A stretch of DNA of 64,000 bases from Eumeta japonica (taxonomy: Eukaryota > Arthropoda > Insecta > Lepidoptera > Psychidae). Positions 13,401-25,700 of this stretch are shown here, one piece after another. The notes under the pieces were generated by a model. That model was given only the letters and a program-made list of their open reading frames with translations, was not told the origin of the DNA and ran no database searches. The stretch lies in assembly GCA_005406025.1 (NCBI GenBank), contig BGZK01000842.1, positions 203,662 to 267,661 of the forward strand. Direction: 5' to 3'. Position 1 is the stretch's first letter, and each line of letters begins with the position of its first letter. Both the position numbers and the translations under genes were made by a program.

Positions 13401-14689
13401 ATTTATGAATGTGCTGTATGCTTTCCAATTCAAGCTTAATGTTTTTATTTTGTAAACATAAAAATGTTAAGTGAATTTATAAACATAATGCCCTAAACGT
13501 ATAAAAATATAGATGGAAAAAACTATATATATATGACCTAACTTTACTATCAATTCTGCTTCTAAGTTTTAACATCACCGAAGAAATACACAAATTCCTT
13601 ACCAACTACGTTAAATCTTTAGATCTATACTGTTATTATGAATCATTAAGAGCATCTATTAGTCTACCGTTAATAATTTTAAAAAATGCATGGAGCAATA
13701 GAACATATAAAAGTCAATAAATAGCTTTATTTGTAAATAATATAGCAGTTTGTTCACTCTACTTAAATTCAATATAGAAACATTTATGAGCGGTCGCGCG
13801 ACGCGTAGCAGATGTGAAACATCGAAACTATTTTGCATAAAAAATATGCATGAAGCTTTATTAAAGGAAACACATATGGCATAATCGAAAACGAAATATT
13901 TAGGTTTTTCTTAAAAGTATAATTATCTTTATTTATCTTTATTTTCTATTTTTCTTTCTTGATGGATATATTGTATGATAAGTGGTATTGGGAATCAAAA
14001 GAAAAAGAAAAGATTTAGGTTTTTTTTATCATAATAATCAATCCGATATTTCATCAGTTACTTCCATCATAGTAGCAGTCGATTAGTCCTTAGATTCTGC
14101 AAAAGTTCCAATGGGCGAAAACGACTCCTGCGCAGTACAGTAGAAGGGAAGCGTAGCCAAAATCGGAACCACGTCTCTGTCTCTACGATTTTACTCACAT
14201 AACGGCCTATAAGATGTCTCGCATCAAAAAATTGATCTTACGAAATGACATAGATACCTAAAGGTAGAAATGAATATTTATCGCAAGATTGTAGTATAAT
14301 ATCAAACAGACACGGTTCGTTTATGATTTCATTATGTGTATAGATTATATAGAGTTTTAGAGATGCACCTTACAAAAAAAAAACAGTTATTTAATTCGAC
14401 ACAGGATCGTTTTACCGTAAGATAATGGACTCAAAAAGATTAAAAAAAATGATCATGAGATATTATATAAATTATGAATTAATTATAAATTATTTATACG
14501 AATAACATGTTTAATAATAACAAGTTTTACGAATTTATATTATTAATCAAGACATTATGTTATAATAACCATAGTCTAAATCAATTTTTTACGGTTGAAT
14601 TGCGAAACATTAATAAAGCTGCAAAACAAACGAGATATTTACGATTTTCTTTGTTCCAGAAACTTAAGTGCAATCCAGTGACAAAGGTG
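10421..14689. other. AT-rich non-coding DNA
   Basis: No coding region is supported. A 13-bp-arm inverted repeat lies at 12518-12559. At 12145-12185 the text CAAGTCAAGTGCGAGTCAGA is the edge of the lepidopteran AAGTGCGAGTCGG repeat in reverse orientation. A C-rich patch at about 12815-12900 (GGGCCCCCTCAAACCCG) is unassigned. Frames at 11536-11856 and 13233-13433 look random. Confidence 0.45.
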
Positions 14690-15110
14690 TCAAGATGCTG
14701 TCCAGTGTTGCCATGCGCTGCTCTCCGCCAAATTTATGCACATAGTTTATCAACGAGAGGCACTCCATCGTGCGCTTGCAACGTGCAAGGCAGATCGCGC
14801 GGAGACATATGACGAAACCCTTAAATCCTTGCGCATGTACGAAAACCGTCCCTGCGGCGTCCGACGGCGGGGTCGAATATCGTCTAAAAAATCGACCACC
14901 GAAAGAAGAAAAAATTAAACGTCCGTATGTCGTCCGATCGAAACGTGTAGAAATTTCGATTCGCAAACGCCGAGCGACCACCGATGGTTTTTGCTCGTCG
15001 GCGGGCCTGCGTTTTATGTCGCGGCCCGAATTAATCCCGGCTTTATGTCGCCACCGTTGAATTAATAAAGTGTCTGTTTGCCTTCAGCCGGTCGTAAAGT
15101 TTGGCTCTCG
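14690..15110. other. GC-rich block, possibly conserved non-coding DNA
   Basis: This patch is much richer in CpG than its surroundings and has overlapping open frames on both strands, as expected of GC-rich sequence. TTTATGTCGC is repeated at about 15013 and 15041, next to AATTAATCCC-type homeodomain-like sites. No protein domain is visible. A regulatory island is my preferred reading, with low certainty. Confidence 0.35.
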
Positions 15111-15338
15111 GTTCACTTTCTGGAGGTTCGAGAGACTTCTGCTTTTTAAGGTTCACCGTTAAGATGCTTTCACGTGTGCTAATGTAGACTGAACGATTTA
15201 AAAAAAAATGGCGATTTAAAAAAAAATAAAAAAATATATCTACGAAGTTTTATAGCGTTGCCAATGTCAAGGGAAAGACGCAAACAAGTCGCACAAACAA
15301 CAACAAACTTTGTAATCATCATTATAAGATACATATTT

Positions 15339-15380
15339 TCCGATATGGATCTGCACCTTTTGCTGTAGATCCATATCGGA
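15339..15380. repeat. Perfect inverted repeat, 14-bp arms, 14-nt loop
   Basis: The arms TCCGATATGGATCT (15339-15352) and AGATCCATATCGGA (15367-15380) are exact complements around a GCACCTTTTGCTGT loop. The stem is short for a microRNA precursor but longer than expected by chance. It is not recognised as any known small RNA. Confidence 0.85.
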
Positions 15381-18088
15381 TTCTGATACAGTGAATTCGT
15401 GAGACTTTGTATGCGTGAAGAATTTAATATGAAAAAAACGATAACAATAGAATCGAATCATTTTCAAGCATACTAGTTAATTTACCTTTCTAATTATTTT
15501 AATATTTCATTTACACAGACGTGCTCAGACAGCGTTATATATTATTTACTATATTTCTGATGCAGAAAGTCTACAATTATAATTAAAAACAGCAGCGTTA
15601 GAATATTCAAGCTCTCCTAAAGGAAGAAAAATATCTGAGTTATATATAAAAACGCTTCGAGAATATCGCATTTTTCAACTAAACTTACAAAATGTTTTCA
15701 GAAAACCACTAATCCAAACGCGTACTAGTAAAACAATTCTGGTAGGTAATAATACTTAGATACTTTTTTTTGGTAAGCAAAATATATAGCCTGAATTTCA
15801 ATTCAGGCCATTAAAGCAACCCGAATTCGGTTGCACGCTAATGATGCTTCCTTTTTACTCGGAACCTTGCGACCCTTGACGCTGTGTAGGTACAATGTTA
15901 AAACAAAGAATCTCAAACAATATTTTTTAAAATCAACGTACATCATTTTAGTCTCATAGCAGGATACTAATATGAGGGTATCAGAGAATTGTTACTGATT
16001 CAGTAAGTCCATTTACTTGCACTAGCCAATGCGGATTAATGTATTTAAACTGAATGGCGACATAATATTAATAGTCTTGTATTTTTTTTTTAATAAAACA
16101 CAACACATTATAAAGGTAAAATACTTACATTGTAATTATTTTCTGTTCGTTGAATTTCATAAGCTTATACATGGAAGTTATTTACGTTGAATCAAATCAT
16201 CCATATATGGAGGAAAATATATTTTTAAACGATGGCAACACCGTTAGAAGAAATTAGAAGTATCAGCGCTACGGCTTACCGTTACAAGACGTAATGTAAA
16301 TTTTAATCATAAAGGTTGGTGTACACTGGCGACTACATTACTTAATAGTACGTAATAGCGTACCCTCCCTTCAGAGCAACATCTGGATTGCATCTCTCCG
16401 ATTTTGCCAAAATTTCAAATATCCTGCTCATATTTACTCCGGCGCCAATTCTACCGTTCTCAATCTAACGTCGCAATGCAGATCAGTTGGAGAAATTACA
16501 TACAGTGTCAAGTACTTGATTAGTTCTCATTAAGGTCTTTGTTTTCACAGAGATATACTTAGATTTTCTATAGTGATATAGATGACTCTATTTTACTGCC
16601 CGCAAACATGCTTCTCAGATCGATGTTGTAATTAAGTGGAAGTGCGTTTTAAGAATTTAAAATGGAAATTGCACTGAAATTGACTTCATAAAAATGGCAA
16701 TTAGTTCTCGTACATAGTAGCATTAACGAAAAATCAGTTGATGTGATTGGAAAATATCAAATAACAGCGGCAATAAGTGGTGTAATTTAAACGTACCAAC
16801 GCTATGAGTTCTTCAATAGATTTATCAAATTGAGTACCCCAGCAGCGCGAGGTAATAGCGTCTGGGACTGACAACTTATCTACTGATAATAAAAAAATAA
16901 TTTAATTCATCGAAGATGTATGAAAATAAGAAACTGGTTTTAGTCATTGTGGTTACTATACCCACCGTGATAATGAACCACATTTTGTTAAAAACAAACA
17001 AATTGTGGTTTGTTTTTAACAAACCACAATAAATATACAAATGAATTAACCTATCCTTAAAAAGTCGAGCTAGTTATGCCATTGGATATATGTCTTCTAA
17101 TGTAATATTGTGTAATTATTTTTTTTTTATGAACAACAAAACAAACAATTTATGAGGCATACGTCGTCGTCTAGTCATGCTTATCCAAAATATTTCAATG
17201 TCAAACGGGGTTATCCTGTTTTTCATTGTCCACAACTTACTTTCATCAATTCTTATGCTAAGATTTAAAAAAATAGCCTATATTGTTTGCATCAACCAAC
17301 GGCGGATGGATCAATCAACGGCGATAATTCAGATTCAATATCATAAATAATAATTTCGTATGTCCGTCCGTCCGTCCGTATATTGAGGCATTTCACTCAA
17401 AAACTACAAAACATATATTGATGAAATTTAAAGTGTAGGTTCTTGTATAAGCCGCTACTTTGTTTGGTAGTTAAATAATCATAATAAATATTTCTAGAAA
17501 GGGCATTTCATGCATGTAAAAGAAGTTGAATAAAATTTTTTTCAACAAAAATCATCGTGTGGTAAATATTTCGTCAGTTCTTTTAAAAACATATTAAGGT
17601 TTTTAAACATTTTTTCTGATTATGCGAATAATTTTGGAATTAAACACTTCAAAACTTGCAAAAATTGTTCCCCCCGCCCTCTATTTTCTAAACCATTTGT
17701 CCAAAAATATGAAAAAAATAATGAAGATAACGATTAATGAATACTTTCAGCAAAAGTTATTTTGAACATGGTCGGTCGGTCGGTTTTTGAGCTATTGAAG
17801 AAATACTGCGCTTCTCAACAGAAGGACGTAAGTACCATGAAAATACGCTCTTTTGCTGATGCACTTTAGTTTTACACTAGTTTAACAGTAATTGTCAACA
17901 TACCTACTTGTTTTTCTAGTTCTAGGCGACTAAAGTGCTTATAACTAGTATGTGCGGGATACATGGAAAAAGTGTAACAATGTACTTTTTTCATCTGTAG
18001 TGCGTTTCTTTGTAATAATGGCTTCGGCATGGCCCGATATACTTTTAGTCAGTGTTTTTGTAATATATTATATACATTATTCCTCACT
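15381..18088. other. AT-rich non-coding DNA with repeat fragments
   Basis: No gene is supported. An inverted repeat with 15-bp arms lies at 16985-17022 (TTGTTAAAAACAAAC and its complement around AAATTGTG). A GTCC tetranucleotide run at about 17360-17382 is followed by CACTCAAAAACTAC, a phrase typical of dispersed insect repeats, and a GGTC run lies at about 17770-17786. The 17.36-17.86 kb stretch is probably an old repeat of unknown class. Confidence 0.45.
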
Positions 18089-19702
18089 AATTTCCAGCTA
18101 AAAATAGCCACTGGAAGGTTAATAAACCAATCTAGACTCCTAAGACGCCACACCCAATCAGACATTTCGTCGCTCCAAGTTTTCCGACGTCCAAACCAAC
18201 TTCCACGACATCCCCCAATCCCTCCACAAGCACCGGCGAAGAGGCACGAGCGTAGAGGAGCGTCCTCGGCGAGTACTCACAGCGCAGGACCAAACTTAAT
18301 TTCACAGGAGCCGTCGCCGCGGCCGCAAAGAGAGAACTTACCTCGAAATTAATATTTCTTTCATTAAAATCTTGTAATATTTTCGCTGCTGCATGCATAA
18401 GTAATTTTCATGAATAAGTAACATGCAAAAATTCTCGGCCGAAGTCTACGGTGATTGGGAGGGCCGAGGCGAGGGGGGGAGTTGGATACTGTAACAGTTC
18501 GGGCCACGACGAAATCCGTCTTGTTTGCTGCGCCCGATTCCTTAATTACAATTGTTTAGATCAATATTTGAGACCGCGCAAAGCTAGGATTATGTCGATA
18601 GGCGTAGTTGAACTTGATTATTTAGATACAAATTATTGTTTACTTGAATACGTTACGATTGGGTGTGATTCAATTTGTGGAATTGTTACACGGGTTGAAT
18701 ATTATATTTTTGTTTTGTATATAATAAAAAATATATTAATATTTATAAAATGTATTTAAATTACCCAAGTTGAGTTTTGTATTTGAATACATAATATTTA
18801 TTTATTTCTGTGTGAATGTGTAAAAAAAGATAAACTATTCAAACTAACTCACGGACCAAGATCTGATTTTAAGGTCACAATCATTATCGTGTCGTTATTA
18901 ATTTTTTTAAACAGTTCTAATTAAAAAAGTGATGATGTTCCAGATTCTTTTCTTTCATCAAGAACACCTAACACAACGATATTTCAAAACGATAAATCAG
19001 TCTTGTGACTTCTTATTTCAAAACAAAATTATATTTGCATATACATGGTTTCCCTCTAATTTATTTCAAAAGAATAATGAGGTGACACATTAAACATTGA
19101 TGACCTATAGTGATGGTTTCGCCCGCCTCTCATCCAACAGACGCGAATTCAACACCAGCTTGAGACCGAGGAATGTTTTTGTGGGGCGAATTTAAACATC
19201 TATCATCATCTATTTTAACAGTCAAATAGGAGTTTGTCATGAATCCTTCATTCCCGTGAAGCTTTGCTGCAATAAGGATTGTGTTCCCAACACATAACTA
19301 GACCACTCATTCCGTAGAAAGTCCTATGGTTTGAGAGTATTCTATTTTTCTGAAATATGAATGGAAGCGTTATTGATCGACATCTCGATACTGGTGAAAC
19401 TACGGATAAAATAATACATCCAAAAGCACTTCCCAATTTCAACTAAACAAATCATGGTTTACGAAAAAGTCTTACCACAAAAATTATTCGACGGCCTCAC
19501 CGTCAAAGTGGAACGACTTCCAGAAGCAAACGACACGTCGTAGCATCGGATTAATGCCGACAATGATTAAAGCCGAGTCGGTCAACGAGTCGGAGTGCTT
19601 CCCGCGTCCATTGGCGACGCTACCGAGGTCTCGTCCCGAATGAAACGCCTTTCGCGACCTCTCGTACCGATGTGGATGATCATGTTCGATGATATCATTC
19701 AT
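18089..19702. other. GC-enriched patches with weak exon-like features
   Basis: Three GC-enriched patches lie at about 18180-18340, 18440-18530 and 19484-19702. On the minus strand, an ATG frame at 18398 runs MHAAAKILQDFNERNINFE and meets GAG|GTAAGT at about 18342. Another minus-strand ATG frame at 19702 runs 72 codons, crosses a possible donor ACG|GTGAGG near 19505, and has biased-looking codons. Neither has a second exon that I can connect, so I do not call genes. Confidence 0.25.
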
Positions 19703-20763
19703 TCTCTAGGATTTACAGCACATACTGTATAAAATATAATAAAGGATTATTTAAAATACGCACTCTCCAATATTACGAATAGTAAATGAAAACGAAGCAT
19801 TAACGACTAATTCGAGTTTTGGTGAAAAAAATCAGAAAATTCACGAAAAGACGAACACAGAGACAGCTCCTCTGAATAATGCCAATAATTCTGTATGAGA
19901 TAGCCGATACGAAAACCATATCGTCTTCGTAAAAAGAAGCCTATATAAACTGAATTTTTATTTATTTCAAGACAATTGTATCTTAACTACAGCTTCGTAA
20001 TTTATGCATAAGAATAACGGACGAGGATTCTATAGTGCTGTTAAAAAAATTACAGTGCTAGTCATTGAATTGAGAGACTTATAGATAAATTAGTAGTACC
20101 ACATCTTGTTTGTAATAAGTCAAAACATATTTTGTGGGCAATGTATTTTTTAGCATATTCGAGGAGCAAAAGTACAGGCTAGACGTCAGAGAGTGAATCG
20201 TCACAGCCACCCAAGAATTTTCGCAACCATAGATTAGTCACCAGTACGCTGCTGACCATTTAGAAATGAATAGGGTATTTATATAATGGAGGGGTGATCT
20301 GGATGATGGAGAAAGGGAGAGAGAGAGAGTGGTCCACCAGAATTCTCACTCGCTGGACAAAACACAACATAGGAAGCTACTACTTCACGTCCGCATTCTG
20401 TTGTGTGTGTTATTTCACTGGTTGAGCCGGCCCATTTTTGTACTGCAGCTAAGTTGGCTACAGCGTGATCACCACAAGAAAATTTGATGGAACCCTAGAA
20501 TATCTCGATTCCCCTTCATCCTGGTATATTTATTGAGAAAAATTGCCAGTAAATATTGAATTTGCCCCCGAATAAGCTTATGTTAACAATTTAAAAATAA
20601 GATTCATTAGACTATTATATATTTTGTGCGGTCAATCTAAATGTTTGCAGATCAAACTATTGAAGAAATTTTTATTTGAAGTCTCTTAAAAGAAAATGAT
20701 CTCAGTGGTTTTCCATAAAACTGGCGGTTTTATACGTCGCGTAGTTAGATTTGTTTATAAGTA
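19703..20763. other. Non-coding DNA, unassigned old repeat likely
   Basis: No coding region is visible. The segment 20,180-20,500 has a GA run (about 20,311-20,331) and text such as GATCTGGATGATGGAGAAAGG that reads like a decayed dispersed repeat, but I cannot name the family. Confidence 0.35.
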
Positions 20764-20830
20764 CTAGCTGGCCCGTTAGACGTTGCACTGCACTTTCTTG
20801 TGCAGAACAACATCATCACACAAAAACGGC
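20764..20830 (-). mobile_element. Helitron-like 3' terminus (fragment)
   Basis: The sequence begins ACTAGCTGGCCCGTTAGACG. Read on the minus strand it ends CGTCTAACGGGCCAGCTAGT, which fits Helitron 3' ends (CTRR followed by T) and resembles a lepidopteran Helitron end as I remember it. A related stretch, GGCCCGGCAGACATTCC...CTGCACTTTCTTAT, recurs near 55,807-55,845. The internal part and the 5' end were not identified. Confidence 0.45.
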
Positions 20831-21435
20831 TTTGTGATTACAATTAAAAATATATGATATTTTTTTTTACAAACTTTAACTGTGTGTATTCAATATATAA
20901 TTGCATTGTAAAAGAACAGCATACGCTCTATGCTTCCTGTATATGTTCGTTCGAACAAAGTATACGCATGCGAGAGAGACAAATACTCGAGACCATTCCT
21001 CACGCGGTCTGTTATGGGCCTAGCGCTAGTAGTAATAGAATCTAATTCAGCTTACTCATGCAAAATGTCAGGACTTAAAGTTTAATTTACTATTCAGTAA
21101 ATACGATTAATTATAGTTAAGTCTGCACCACTCACTCGTAACTCGACTAAGAAAAAAAAGGTCACAGAAATGTACATTTTACCTGAAAGTGCCATTGAAA
21201 TGTAAGTTTATGATCTCACATAAGTGGCCCCATAACTCATTTGTATAGCTATATATCAATATAATATAACGGTAGAACTCGGTATATGTGAACGTTGATG
21301 ATAAAGATGGAGATGACATAATAAAGGAAAGATAATAAGAAAAAGCAACGATTTTCAATTTTTTTGTCTGTCAACATGTTTGCGCACATCTCTGAAATTA
21401 CTGACAATATTTTTATTCATTTTTTTTCAGGTGGT

Positions 21436-22447
21436 TAGAACTTGGCTTGAAGCTTTATTTCATTTAACTCCGATCAGGGGTCTGTAACTTGAACTTCTGG
21501 AGTCATATTTGAATAGCAAAGTTCAAAGTGTAAATATTAATAATGAGAGACCTTCGGGATCTGCAGTCGGTATGGGTGTGCCATAGAGTTCAGTTCTTGA
21601 ACAATTTCTATTTCTAGTTTATATTAATTATCTACTACACCTTGTGAACGACGAGCATGAGATTGTACTGTTTGCTGATGATACTCCTTTTCCTTTTAAG
21701 GTTAATAGATAACAATCAGATTTTGACGAATTAAATTGCACTATCTCAAAAATAGTCGAGTGGTTTACAATTAACAATCTTTTGCTCGATGAGAAGAAAA
21801 CAAAAATAATTAAATTTTCGTTGTCTAATACTAAACTGATTGACATAAAAGTAGTAATCAGGGCCGAGATACTGGATATCGTGGGAACGACTTTATTTCT
21901 TGGTATAACTTTAGATCCTAAGTTACAGTGCAATTTCCATATAACCAAATTGGCGAAAAATTTTAGTTCTGCAGCATATGCAGTCAAAAGAATTCGGTGG
22001 CCTACTGATGAAAGCACTGCGAGATTAGTTTATTTTAGTTCCTTTCATCTTATGACCTATGGAATTATATTATGGGGTCATGTAGCCGATATAAATACAA
22101 TTTTCGAGCTACAAAAGCGGGATATTCGTACCATTTATAACTTGAGACCGACAGCATCTCTCAGAGACAAATTTAAAGATATTAATGTTTTCACTGTACT
22201 GTCGCAATACACATACAAAAACATGTTATATGTCAAAAGAAATATAAAATCGTTCAGAAAAATGAGCGACTTTCACAATAATAACTCTAGGCATAAGAAT
22301 GACCTTGCTGCTCGTAACACCAGACTCAGCAAAGTTAGCAAAGCATTTAAGGAGCAATGTATGAGCTTTTATAATAAGGTCCCGGTTGAAATTAAAAATA
22401 TGCCATTTCAAGAATTCAAACTTTCATTAAAAAAAAATATGCAGTAA
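21436..22447 (+). pseudogene. LINE reverse transcriptase, C-terminal part, three stops
   Basis: One continuous frame runs about 330 codons and is interrupted only by stop codons near 21,487, at 21,584-21,586 and at 21,710-21,712. In order it shows LLESYLNSKVQSV, then GVP with a stop where the conserved Q of GVPQGS should be, then FLFLVYIN. The catalytic box FADDT follows at 21,671-21,685. Next come VEWFTINNLLLDEKKTK and FLGITLDPKLQCNFHI (a common block in this clade). The final block includes YGIILWGH and FELQKRDIRTIY, and the frame ends at 22,447. The enzyme would copy element RNA into DNA at a nick, but this copy cannot make a complete protein. The last uninterrupted stretch starts at 21,713. 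The minus-strand frames over this region are only its shadow. Confidence 0.88.
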
Positions 22448-22548
22448 GGAAATGGCGCATCTTAATATATTAACGAAATAAACCCGTAGGATTAAATTGC
22501 TCGACCATCAGACTGTTTCATGTAATTATCGAATTCTGTGCTAGTTTC

Positions 22549-22595
22549 ATTGACTATCTATGGTGTGTCTTTGCGATAAATGATAGATAGTCAAT
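22549..22595. repeat. Inverted repeat with 13-bp arms in LINE tail
   Basis: ATTGACTATCTAT and ATAGATAGTCAAT flank a loop of about 21 nt. It lies in the 3' untranslated part of the LINE, where stem structures can serve recognition by the element's reverse transcriptase. That role is only a guess here. Confidence 0.7.
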
Positions 22596-22734
22596 AATAA
22601 TAATAGAGAAACCAAAAAATGAATCAACATTCGAAATGGGTGTTAATGTTAATACCAAAAGAATGCCATAATGATGTATTTCAAATGTAATTCTATTACC
22701 TACGAAATAAAGATGTTTTTGATTTGATTTGATG

Positions 22735-25700
22735 TCAGAAAGAAAATATCCTCTTTTAAAGACATAATCTGCGAAGTTACATGTCAAATAATAATTGTTA
22801 GCGTTCAAGACAACATAGTTCAAAAGAACCAACATTCGACCTTCTATCACGACGCGCTCGACTTATTGCAAAGTTAAGAGAAATTGAGAATGACATCGAG
22901 GTCGAATCTGAGTTTGGGACCGGTATTAGAACCAGAGCGTGACCGGGATCAAAATCAGGAATATTACTGAACCAGAGTTTAAAGAGGTTAAGTTTGACAG
23001 CAAAATTGTTCAATATGAAAGAAAACATTCTATGTTCACACGAGCGAAACCGACAGCAGAAAGCTTGTATTTACTAAATCTATGTATAGTTTCTTGTAAA
23101 TATGTTTTTGTTTTTTTTTTTTTGAATATACTTCAAAACTATTAATACGATTTTTCTAAGATGTCTGGCTTAGGTACAAATTTTGTAGATAAAAAAGAAT
23201 TGTGCATTTATTTTTAAACTAATGTTAAATAATAAGTATTATTCGAAGAAATTGTGTATCCCTAATTGATAAGTTCATATTACATCTAAATAATAGTTTC
23301 TTCCCGAGACTCTTTTGCTTATATCTTGCTAAAGGGTACATTGTTGCGTATTAAGTAAAATGCTACTTAATACAATAGTGGTGAACCACTCGATCACGCT
23401 GCACCTGCGGTCGCACCCTTTTCCTTAATTCTACCCTTTTCCTGTATAATTTTCGGGTGCATAATGCGCATACTTCCAGCTTTTCCAAGGTGATTTATTG
23501 ATTTGCCGAGCAATACTAAACTTATCGAGAAGTTTATTTATACAGCATTACATAAGTCTACAGAACGACAAACGTCGGTCTACTGATAGAGATACAGCAT
23601 ACATTGTATATTAAAATTGTTGTAAGTAATTTGAAAGGTAAAAGCCGAGTGGTGAGAAACGCCGGCATCAAACCAGAATGTAGGTTTATAACCAGTGGGT
23701 TCTATGATACTCCTGATCACAGACAAATTCAACAACGAGTTTTTAACTTAATTCATGTAAAACCACTTCCTCCGGACCTCGTCTCTCCTGGGTGCTGTCG
23801 CCGCATTGGTGAAGATGAGCCTTAGCAGTCCCTAATCCTCATTGACCCTGCGTAAGATCTAAGCCTGTCGATCTGCTACATTATGATTGTTGGAAGTCAT
23901 GATTTAACGAAGATGGGGGCATTAGAAAAAAAATTTACAAAATAATACGTATTTCATACAAGCTAATTTTGTATTTGTTTTCCTTCTTCCTTCTGAAGGC
24001 CAACTATTTAAACAACTTTTATATATATATATATATATTAGACAACTTTGTAAATATTTGAGGAACTTGTTTTCTTATAAATCTTAGTTTGTAGCGAACA
24101 TCTTGAAGTCACTAACCAGAAATACGATATACAAGATTGACATTAGTTTCGTATTTTCGACATAATATATTTATATAGTAGTAGAATGAGATTTTGAAGT
24201 AATTAGTAAATAACGTTTTATTTAAAACATATTATTATAGATTTCACACAAACAGTTCATCTTAACAAATTGAGTCAAAATGTTCAAAGGTTACAGACTT
24301 AATAATTAATTTAATAAAAAAAAATATTATCATTATTTATATGCTTTTTCTTTATTTGTCAGTACAACGAAATTTGAGACATAGTACTGGATTGATATAT
24401 TCCCAATATCAAAACGATTTTTTTCAGAAGATTTATACTATTATTTTATTTAAACAAACGCATAACAAATCGTCTTATACGCATACAGGCAATAATATTT
24501 TCAGCGGCCTGCTCCCGCCTTAAAAAAAAAATAACACCGGCATTATTCAAATGCGTCCGTTAGCTCCCTACAAACTCTCTTAACTTTTTATATACATTTT
24601 GGCGGCTAAATGAAGTGGGACGATGTCTTGTGTATCTCTTTTTTTCTCATCGTCATTTTACACAATTTCCGCGCCGTATGTAAATTACGCTACGGGGGGC
24701 CGCAATTTGGCGGAATTTCGTATAAGTTAAGACGGCTGCGCCCCGGCCGCGCCCGGCCCGCCGCGTACGGCGTACGACGTATTGAGCCAAGCATTCAAAT
24801 TTATTATGTAAAACTTCACAATTCTAGATTTCCCGCTCACCTACGCGACACGAAATCGAACTTGAGTATCGACATACAGGTTTTTAGTTTTATTCTTCGT
24901 TAGTAATCAGTGAAATCGAATTATGAAACAATAAGTGGTACAATATTTATTTATTAATGCCATTTTCCAAATTTAATTTAGTTTGATAGGGTCATATGGG
25001 TACACCAACAAACAGTCGAACGGGAAACTAAGTTTACTTCCGCTCAGTAATCTCACGTCTTCTCTGCTACAAATTCATTAAGCATAGTCGTGCTTTTGTA
25101 CACGTAACTCGATCTTAATCACGTACAATTTTCATTTCACAGCTCGATAAGAAACGTCCGTTCAATTTTACCGCGCAAGCCTCGAGTGATGTACGCGCGA
25201 GACGGTCGCCCGTCCGAAACGTTATCTCATAAAGTGTTACCCTTAAGGATGCCAAAACAAAACAGTATATTACAGTTGGTGCATTCATTTGAATAATATC
25301 CCCCTCTTCCCTTCCTCCCTCACTCCTCAGCCCCCCGAAGATCCATCATTTACGAGAGGTATTTTATCAGACCATCGCGTCTGCTGCACGGCTCATTAGC
25401 GCCGGCCGGCAATTTTTTTTTTTATGAAAAATAGAACAATTTTTCGGTGGACACGAGCGAGAGGCGCAGGTGCGTCAGCCGGTTCAATCCGTCATCGAAA
25501 TTTAGAAGCGATGAATCGAGTAACGTAAACATAAGCCGTGAACATCCTCGAAAAGATATTAGGAACTGTTATCGTAATAGGAATGTAACTTAGGAAGGGC
25601 CTGATAGAGAGAATTGTGTATTTGTTTCCTGACGAGGTGTTCGTGTTTGCGACGAAAATATGATGTGACAATTGAAAGAACGCGTCTAGTTTTATGTAAG

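Larger units (their letters stand above)
21436..22734 (+). mobile_element. 5'-truncated CR1/Jockey-type LINE
   Basis: This is the 3' portion of a non-LTR retrotransposon: the end of the reverse transcriptase, a carboxy-terminal region, and a 3' untranslated tail. The tail ends AATAAAGATGTTTTTGATTTGATTTGATG (its last 14 bases are the short tandem TTGAT-type repeat seen at CR1-like 3' ends, not poly-A). The 5' half, including the endonuclease and first ORF, is absent, as is usual for reverse-transcription-truncated copies. No target duplication is evident. An inverted repeat lies inside the tail at 22549-22595. Confidence 0.85.

Noticed and set aside
21628..22017. 129-codon frame on the minus strand
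   Set aside because: It is the antisense shadow of the LINE reverse transcriptase, which is clearly read on the plus strand.
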